Source: JBOCEF01 sp047610385
GTDB lineage: Bacteria > Pseudomonadota > Alphaproteobacteria > Rhodobacterales > Rhodobacteraceae
Assembly (NCBI GenBank): GCA_047610385.1
Contig: JBLGAC010000050.1
Coordinates: 1-29,719 of the forward strand
Direction of reading: 5' to 3'
DNA length: 29,719 nucleotides
The position numbers and the translations under genes are program-made. A model generated the notes under the pieces. It did no database searches and had not been told where the DNA came from. It saw only the letters and a program-made list of their open reading frames with translations. Numbering within the stretch: position 1 is the stretch's first letter; each line of letters opens with the position of its first letter. Of this stretch, positions 25,730-29,719 are shown piece after piece.

Positions 25730-27358
25730 ATGCTTGGAACAATGATGAACCGCCAGCTGACCATCAGCTCGCTGATCGAACATGCCGCACGTTATCATGG
25801 CGACACCGAAGTGGTGTCGGTGAAAACCACCGGGGGGCTTGAACGCGCCACCTACCGGGAGGTGGAGCGCAATGCGTGCAAGCTGGCCTCAGCGCTCGGC
25901 AAGCTGGGGGTGAAATCTGGCGAGCGGGTCGCCACCATCGCGTGGAACAACATCCGCCACCTTGAGATTTATTTTGGCGTCGCGGGCGGCGGCATGGTCT
26001 GCCACACGATCAACCCGCGCCTGTTCCCCGAACAGCTGGTTTACATCATCAACCATGCTGAGGATCAGGTCCTGTTCCTCGACCGCACCTTCCTGCCGGT
26101 GGCGGCCAAGCTGGGCGAGCATCTGAAAACCGTCAAGGCCGTGGTTCTGATGGGCCCGCGCGACGAAGAGGCCGCCGCCATGGTTGACGGCCTGCTGTTC
26201 TACGACGAATTGCTGGCAACCGCTGACCCGGACGCCGTCTGGCCCGAGGTCGACGAAAACGCGCCGTCCAGCCTTTGCTACACCTCCGGCACCACGGGGC
26301 ACCCCAAGGGCGTGCAATACACCCACCGGTCCACGGTGCTGCATTCGCTGGCGGGCAACCAGCCCGACGGGCTGAACATATCCGCCCGCGATGTGGTGCT
26401 GCCGGTGGTGCCGATGTTCCACGTCAACGCGTGGGGCGTGCCCTATGTCGCCGCGATCGTCGGCTGCAAGCTGGTGCTTCCGGGGCCGGGCATGGATGGT
26501 GCCAGCCTCGCGGCGCTGATCGATGGCGAAGGGGTGACCCTTGCGCTTGGCGTGCCAACCATCTGGCTGGGGCTGATTGCGGCGCTCAGGGCGGCGGGTT
26601 CGACCGCGCCCACGTTGACGCGCACGGTTGTCGGCGGCTCGGCGATGCCGCCCTCAATGGTTGCGATTTTCCGCGATGAATTCGGCACTGACCTGGTTCA
26701 CGCGTGGGGGATGACCGAAACCAGCCCGCTGGGCACCATCAACCAGCTGCTGCAAAAGCATGAGGCGCTGGACGACAGCGCCAAAGCCGATCTGCGTCTG
26801 GGTCAGGGCCGCCCGCCCTATGGCGTTGAATTGCGCCTGGTGAACGAAAGCGGCGCGATTTTGCCCGATGACGGCAAGACCCAGGGCGAATTGCAGATCC
26901 GCGGCCATTGGATCGTCGAAAGCTACTTCAAGGCCGGCAAATCGGCGCTGACCATGGATGGGTGGTTTGACACCGGCGACGTCGCGACCATCGACGCCGA
27001 CGGCTACATGATCATCCGCGACCGGTCCAAGGACATCATCAAGTCCGGCGGTGAGTGGATTTCAACCGTGGAGCTTGAGAACATCGCCGTCGCCCATCCC
27101 GGCATCGCCAACGCCGCCGCCATCGCCGCGCGCCATAAGAAATGGGATGAACGCCCGGTGCTGATCGCCATCAAGGCTGAGGGCGCTGATCCGAGCGTTG
27201 AGGAGATCCGCGCCTTCTATGACGGCAAGATCGCCAGCTGGCAGGTCCCCGACACGGTAATCTTTGTCGACACGCTGCCGATTGGCGGCACCGGCAAGGT
27301 GCTGAAAAACAAGCTGCGCGATCAGTATGGCGACGTGCTGATGGACGATGCGTCCTGA
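25730..27358 (+). CDS. alkK: Fatty-acid--CoA ligase, AlkK-like
   Basis: The 542-residue adenylating enzyme closely resembles AlkK (medium-chain acyl-CoA synthetase), from the opening MLGTMMNRQLTISSLIEHAA through GMVCHTINPRLFPEQLVYII. The ATP/AMP-binding loop YTSGTTGHPKG is at 184-194, followed by HAWGMTETSPLG. WFDTGDVATIDADGY, RSKDIIKSGGEWIS and the catalytic Lys (K523 in GGTGKVLKNK) are in the C-terminal part. ATG at 25730 is chosen over an upstream ATG within the alkJ end because it restores the AlkK start and has GGGAAGG 6 bases before it. It would convert the acid formed downstream of AlkJ into an acyl-CoA for beta-oxidation. Confidence 0.88.
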   Translation: MLGTMMNRQLTISSLIEHAARYHGDTEVVSVKTTGGLERATYREVERNACKLASALGKLGVKSGERVATIAWNNIRHLEIYFGVAGGGMVCHTINPRLFPEQLVYIINHAEDQVLFLDRTFLPVAAKLGEHLKTVKAVVLMGPRDEEAAAMVDGLLFYDELLATADPDAVWPEVDENAPSSLCYTSGTTGHPKGVQYTHRSTVLHSLAGNQPDGLNISARDVVLPVVPMFHVNAWGVPYVAAIVGCKLVLPGPGMDGASLAALIDGEGVTLALGVPTIWLGLIAALRAAGSTAPTLTRTVVGGSAMPPSMVAIFRDEFGTDLVHAWGMTETSPLGTINQLLQKHEALDDSAKADLRLGQGRPPYGVELRLVNESGAILPDDGKTQGELQIRGHWIVESYFKAGKSALTMDGWFDTGDVATIDADGYMIIRDRSKDIIKSGGEWISTVELENIAVAHPGIANAAAIAARHKKWDERPVLIAIKAEGADPSVEEIRAFYDGKIASWQVPDTVIFVDTLPIGGTGKVLKNKLRDQYGDVLMDDAS

Positions 27359-27419
27359 CATGACGGCCCCGTCGGCGCATGGCGTCGGCGGGGCGCACCT
27401 GCAAACGGCCAAGGGGCGG

Positions 27420-28031
27420 ATGATGCATCCGAACGCAGAAAAGCTGCGCGACAGGGCGCAGAAAAAAACCCTCAAGCGGCAGGAGAAGAAGGACGCGATT
27501 GCATTTAGCGCGATCAAGGCCCTCAGCGCGCTCGGATATGCGAACACGACGTTGCGGGACATTGCGGCGGACACAGATCTGTCGCTGGGAATGCTGCATT
27601 ATTACTTCGATGACAAGGCGCAGTTGGTCATCTACTGCGTCAGCCTATACAAACAGCGCTTTGTTGCTGAGATCGACGCCACAATCGATGCCGCCGACAC
27701 CCCCGATGCCTTGATCACCGCCTTTGCCAACGGGCTTGCGGGCGCGGTGGTCGAGGATTGGGACCATCACCGCCTGTGGTACGACATCCGCGCGCAAGCC
27801 ATGTTCAGCGAAGATTTCCGCCCCATCGTCGCGGAGATCGAGGCCGCCTTGATCGCGGTTCTGGCCCGCGCAGCCGGGCGGCTGGATTGCGTGTCAGACG
27901 TGACAATCGGGTACGCCGCGCTCGACGGTGTGTTCAGGCAATGCACCTATCAATACGCGATGGGGGCCGGGCGTCCGCGCGCGGAAATCGCAGCCACCTT
28001 TGCAGCCTTGGTCAGAAAGCTGACGGCCTGA
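27420..28031 (+). CDS. TetR-family transcriptional regulator
   Basis: The 203-residue protein has a basic N-terminus, a helix-turn-helix at about 43-62 (TTLRDIAADTDLSLGMLHYYF) and a variable C-terminal ligand domain (AVVEDWDHHRLWYDIRAQAM). It is the last gene of the alkJK group and likely regulates it, perhaps sensing an acid, acyl-CoA or alcohol; this is inference. Two consecutive ATGs at 27420 and 27423 are possible; AGGGG lies 3 or 6 bases before them. An upstream ATG at 27348 overlapping alkK is open but lacks a ribosome site. No operator-like inverted repeat was found upstream of alkJ. The gene converges on the csaA-like gene with only 6 bases between stops. Confidence 0.85.
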   Translation: MMHPNAEKLRDRAQKKTLKRQEKKDAIAFSAIKALSALGYANTTLRDIAADTDLSLGMLHYYFDDKAQLVIYCVSLYKQRFVAEIDATIDAADTPDALITAFANGLAGAVVEDWDHHRLWYDIRAQAMFSEDFRPIVAEIEAALIAVLARAAGRLDCVSDVTIGYAALDGVFRQCTYQYAMGAGRPRAEIAATFAALVRKLTA

Positions 28032-28037
28032 GCGGGG

Positions 28038-28382
28038 TCAGAACAGCCTGCCACCCACGGGCACGTCCAGATCGGGGCGCACCAGCACCACCTCTCCGCG
28101 CTCGTCAGGAACGCCGAGCACGAGAGCCTCAGACATGAATTTGCCGATCTGGCGGGGCGGGAAATTGACCACCCCCAGCACCTTGCGCCCGATCAGGTCT
28201 TCGGGCGCGTAATGCACGGTGATCTGGGCTGAGGACCGCTTGATCCCGATTTCAGGCCCATAATCGACCCACAGCTTCAGCGCGGGCTTGCGCGCCTCAG
28301 GATAGGGTTCGGCCTTGGTCACCCGCCCGACCCGGATGTCGAGCTTCAGGAAATCCTCAATGGTTGCGCCGCCGTTGGTCAT
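28038..28382 (-). CDS. csaA: tRNA-binding/chaperone protein, CsaA-like
   Basis: The 114-residue protein consists of one OB-fold tRNA-binding domain. FLKLDIRVGRVTKAEPYPEA, then ALKLWVDYGPEIGIKRSSAQ and VVNFPPRQIGKFMSEALVLG follow the CsaA consensus closely. CsaA of Bacillus acts as an export-related chaperone and binds tRNA; the physiological role in proteobacteria is unclear. The ATG at 28382 is chosen by family alignment (MTNGGATIEDF), with GGGG 2-5 bases before. It converges with the tetR gene and is divergent to the broken cysteine-cluster gene. Confidence 0.93.
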   Translation of the reverse strand: MTNGGATIEDFLKLDIRVGRVTKAEPYPEARKPALKLWVDYGPEIGIKRSSAQITVHYAPEDLIGRKVLGVVNFPPRQIGKFMSEALVLGVPDERGEVVLVRPDLDVPVGGRLF

Positions 28383-28593
28383 GTCCCCGCCCTTTCGCCT
28401 GTGCATCTTGCGCCGCAGCTAACGACGCCGCGGCGCGGCAAGGCAAGACCGCGCCGCCACCGCCTTGCCCGATTGGGTTGAGGCCTAGGCCAAACTGTCC
28501 ACGTCGGATCACCGCAAATGCGGCCGGGTCATCGCCCGGGCCGAAGAGATCGAGACCTCCGGCAGATACAAAGCCTCCGACCTGCGTAAATTC

Positions 28594-29111
28594 GTGGCAT
28601 TGGCGGCGATGAAGGACATCACCGTTCTGGCCGCGCGCGCGGGTGTGCCGTATCTGCGGTTCGAAAAACAGACGCTGGGCGGCGACGCGGCTGCGCTGAT
28701 TGGGGCCGAGAGCATCGCGCAGATCATCGCCGAACAGGTGCATGCCCAGCTGGGCCGCCCCCCTCGGATTGAGGAGCGCCGCGCACGGGTCGAGGATGAG
28801 AAAAAGCATTGGGTCTGCGCCAAGGGCTGCTGGCTGTGCTGCGCGTCGCACAAAAAGATCTCGGTCCCTCCGGCTGAGGCGCGGGCGGTCTGGGCGGCGC
28901 TGGCGCCACAAGCGCCCTGGACCCCGATTCACCCCAATGCGTGCGCCGCCCTCGGCCCCGATGGTGCCGCCGTGGTCTTGGATCGACCGATCGGGGCCGT
29001 TGCGAGGACGCATTCGCCAAGTTCGAGACGCATGGGAAACCGAAATCTCATTGGTGCGGGTCCGCTGGCCATATGACGCCCACGAGATTGCTGAGGCAGT
29101 TGGTTTCCTAA
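28594..29111 (+). pseudogene. Broken YkgJ-type cysteine-cluster gene
   Basis: One frame (from about 28594, start uncertain; the frame is open from 28489) encodes a helical lead and then the cysteine cluster CAKGCWLCCASHKKISVPPAEARA, as in YkgJ/CxxCxxCC proteins, followed by NACAALGPDG, which normally precedes the GxCxIYexRPxxCR part. That part is missing: after about 28970 the frame no longer looks like the family. A second frame then reads GRCEDAFAKFETHGKPKSHW and ends at 29111, the kind of tail expected of the family. The simplest reading is a small deletion/frameshift that has inactivated the gene. The family presumably binds a metal or Fe-S centre through its Cys residues. A sequencing error cannot be excluded. 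Confidence 0.5.
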
Positions 29112-29366
29112 ATAAACGTTCACTTCCACGGCAGGATCTGATCACGACCCTGCGTGCCTGCGAGAGGATTGAACGCTCAAGAAGGCCTTCTAAACTGGGA
29201 AAAAAATACCAAGCCCCTGAAAGTTAACAATTATTTTTAGATTAACAGCACAGATTCTTGTGACAGGCTGTGCAAACTTGAGCTTGCTACACTTGTGAAT
29301 ATGAACAATTTATGGTGGACTGGAATCGTTAAAGTTACCTTTATGAAAAAATCGGGGATCAAAATA

Positions 29367-29719
29367 ATGCCGTGGATTAAGGAAGTGATGATGACCACAG
29401 CCGTGGCCTGTGTGTTTGCGTCGCCTGCGTTCGCCGTCGTTGTTGACGGTAGGTATACGAGCAGTGACAACTACGACTGGGTGTTCGACGTTGAAGCGAC
29501 GACCGAAGATGGTCTCGTCACGTCCACATCCAAGCTTTACGTCAGCTCAAATACCGACCACCTCTACTTGTTCTATAGCGTCCCGCTGGAACTTAAGGAC
29601 ATGACATGGAGCCCACGAACGGGTGGCTGTTGCACTCATGACAGCTGGACGACAGAACAGAGTCTAAAGACTGTTGTTTTCTCTGAATTCTTCTCCTTTG
29701 ATGTCGGCGTCGACACAGT
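29367..29719 (+). CDS. Secreted protein of unknown function, N-terminal part (runs off the window)
   Basis: The first 117 codons are present. A signal peptide (MPWIKEVMMTTAVACVFASP, then AFA-VVVDG, cut near residue 23) is followed by a polar beta-style region with DGRYTSSDNYDWVFDVEATT and an adjacent cysteine pair (RTGGCCTHD, residues 88-89). The ATG at 29367 has GGGGA 8 bases upstream; in-frame ATGs at 29343 and 29301 are possible and would lengthen the basic N-region. The stretch is visibly less GC-rich and uses more A/T-ending codons than the genes upstream, a hint of a different origin. No family is recognised. Confidence 0.6.
   Translation, partial: MPWIKEVMMTTAVACVFASPAFAVVVDGRYTSSDNYDWVFDVEATTEDGLVTSTSKLYVSSNTDHLYLFYSVPLELKDMTWSPRTGGCCTHDSWTTEQSLKTVVFSEFFSFDVGVDT

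Noticed and set aside
28357..29145. A 262-codon minus-strand open frame over the cysteine-cluster gene
   Set aside because: It overlaps csaA and the recognisable CxxxCxxCC remnant, and its product is Arg/Gly-rich without any domain pattern.
28700..29227. Third-frame open stretch ending at 29227 as a separate gene
   Set aside because: Its last 70 codons look mildly protein-like, but its first half is a shadow of the cysteine-cluster frame and no start or ribosome site was found for the second half alone. I keep it only as a possibility.

Overview
The window looks like a chromosomal segment from a GC-rich alphaproteobacterium, most likely a Rhodobacterales/Roseobacter-type organism. The reasons are the arrangement and sequence style of the core genes: RpoB begins with an 11-12 residue lead before KRIRR, EF-G carries a G-domain insertion, and tRNA-Trp, secE and nusG are linked. 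The family and genus are inferred from memory of protein families, not from a search.

Region 1 (1-16.2 kb, minus strand) is the fused beta/str transcription-translation cluster. Read in the direction of transcription it is tRNA-Trp(CCA), secE, nusG, rplK, rplA, rplJ, rplL, rpoB, rpoC, rpsL, rpsG, fusA and the first 42 codons of tuf. All genes look intact. The gaps hold several strong RNA hairpins: the rplJ leader, rplJ/rplL, rplL/rpoB, rpoB/rpoC, a nested structure after rpoC, and fusA/tuf. These are plausible attenuation, processing or autoregulation sites, but none has a classical U-tract directly after the stem.

Region 2 (16.26-18.17 kb, minus strand) holds metY, an O-acetylhomoserine sulfhydrylase, followed 2 bases later by a small secreted Pro/Ala-rich protein with a PilP-like C-terminus.

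Region 3 (18.17-22.96 kb, plus strand) is a choline-to-glycine-betaine operon: betI (TetR-type repressor), a glutathione-S-transferase-like gene, betB (betaine aldehyde dehydrogenase) and betA (choline dehydrogenase). A perfect 19+19 bp inverted repeat lies between metY and betI and overlaps a good sigma70-type promoter. Two related inverted repeats lie between betB and betA. Together they suggest that BetI controls the operon at two places and may also affect metY.

Region 4 (22.96-24.09 kb) has no intact gene. It contains short coding-like pieces in different frames and a local AT-rich patch, and looks like decayed DNA.

Region 5 (24.09-28.03 kb, plus strand) is an alkJ-like GMC alcohol dehydrogenase, an alkK-like acyl-CoA synthetase and a TetR regulator, a likely unit for oxidising and activating alcohols/fatty acids. 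It converges on a csaA-like gene (28.04-28.38 kb, minus).

Region 6 (28.4 kb to the end) holds a broken YkgJ-type cysteine-cluster gene, a composition shift to lower GC, and the start of a secreted protein of unknown function that runs off the window.

I found no CRISPR array, prophage, transposase or clear new defence-type system. The most interesting signals are the repeated BetI-like operators, the GST gene inside the bet operon, and the decayed stretches.
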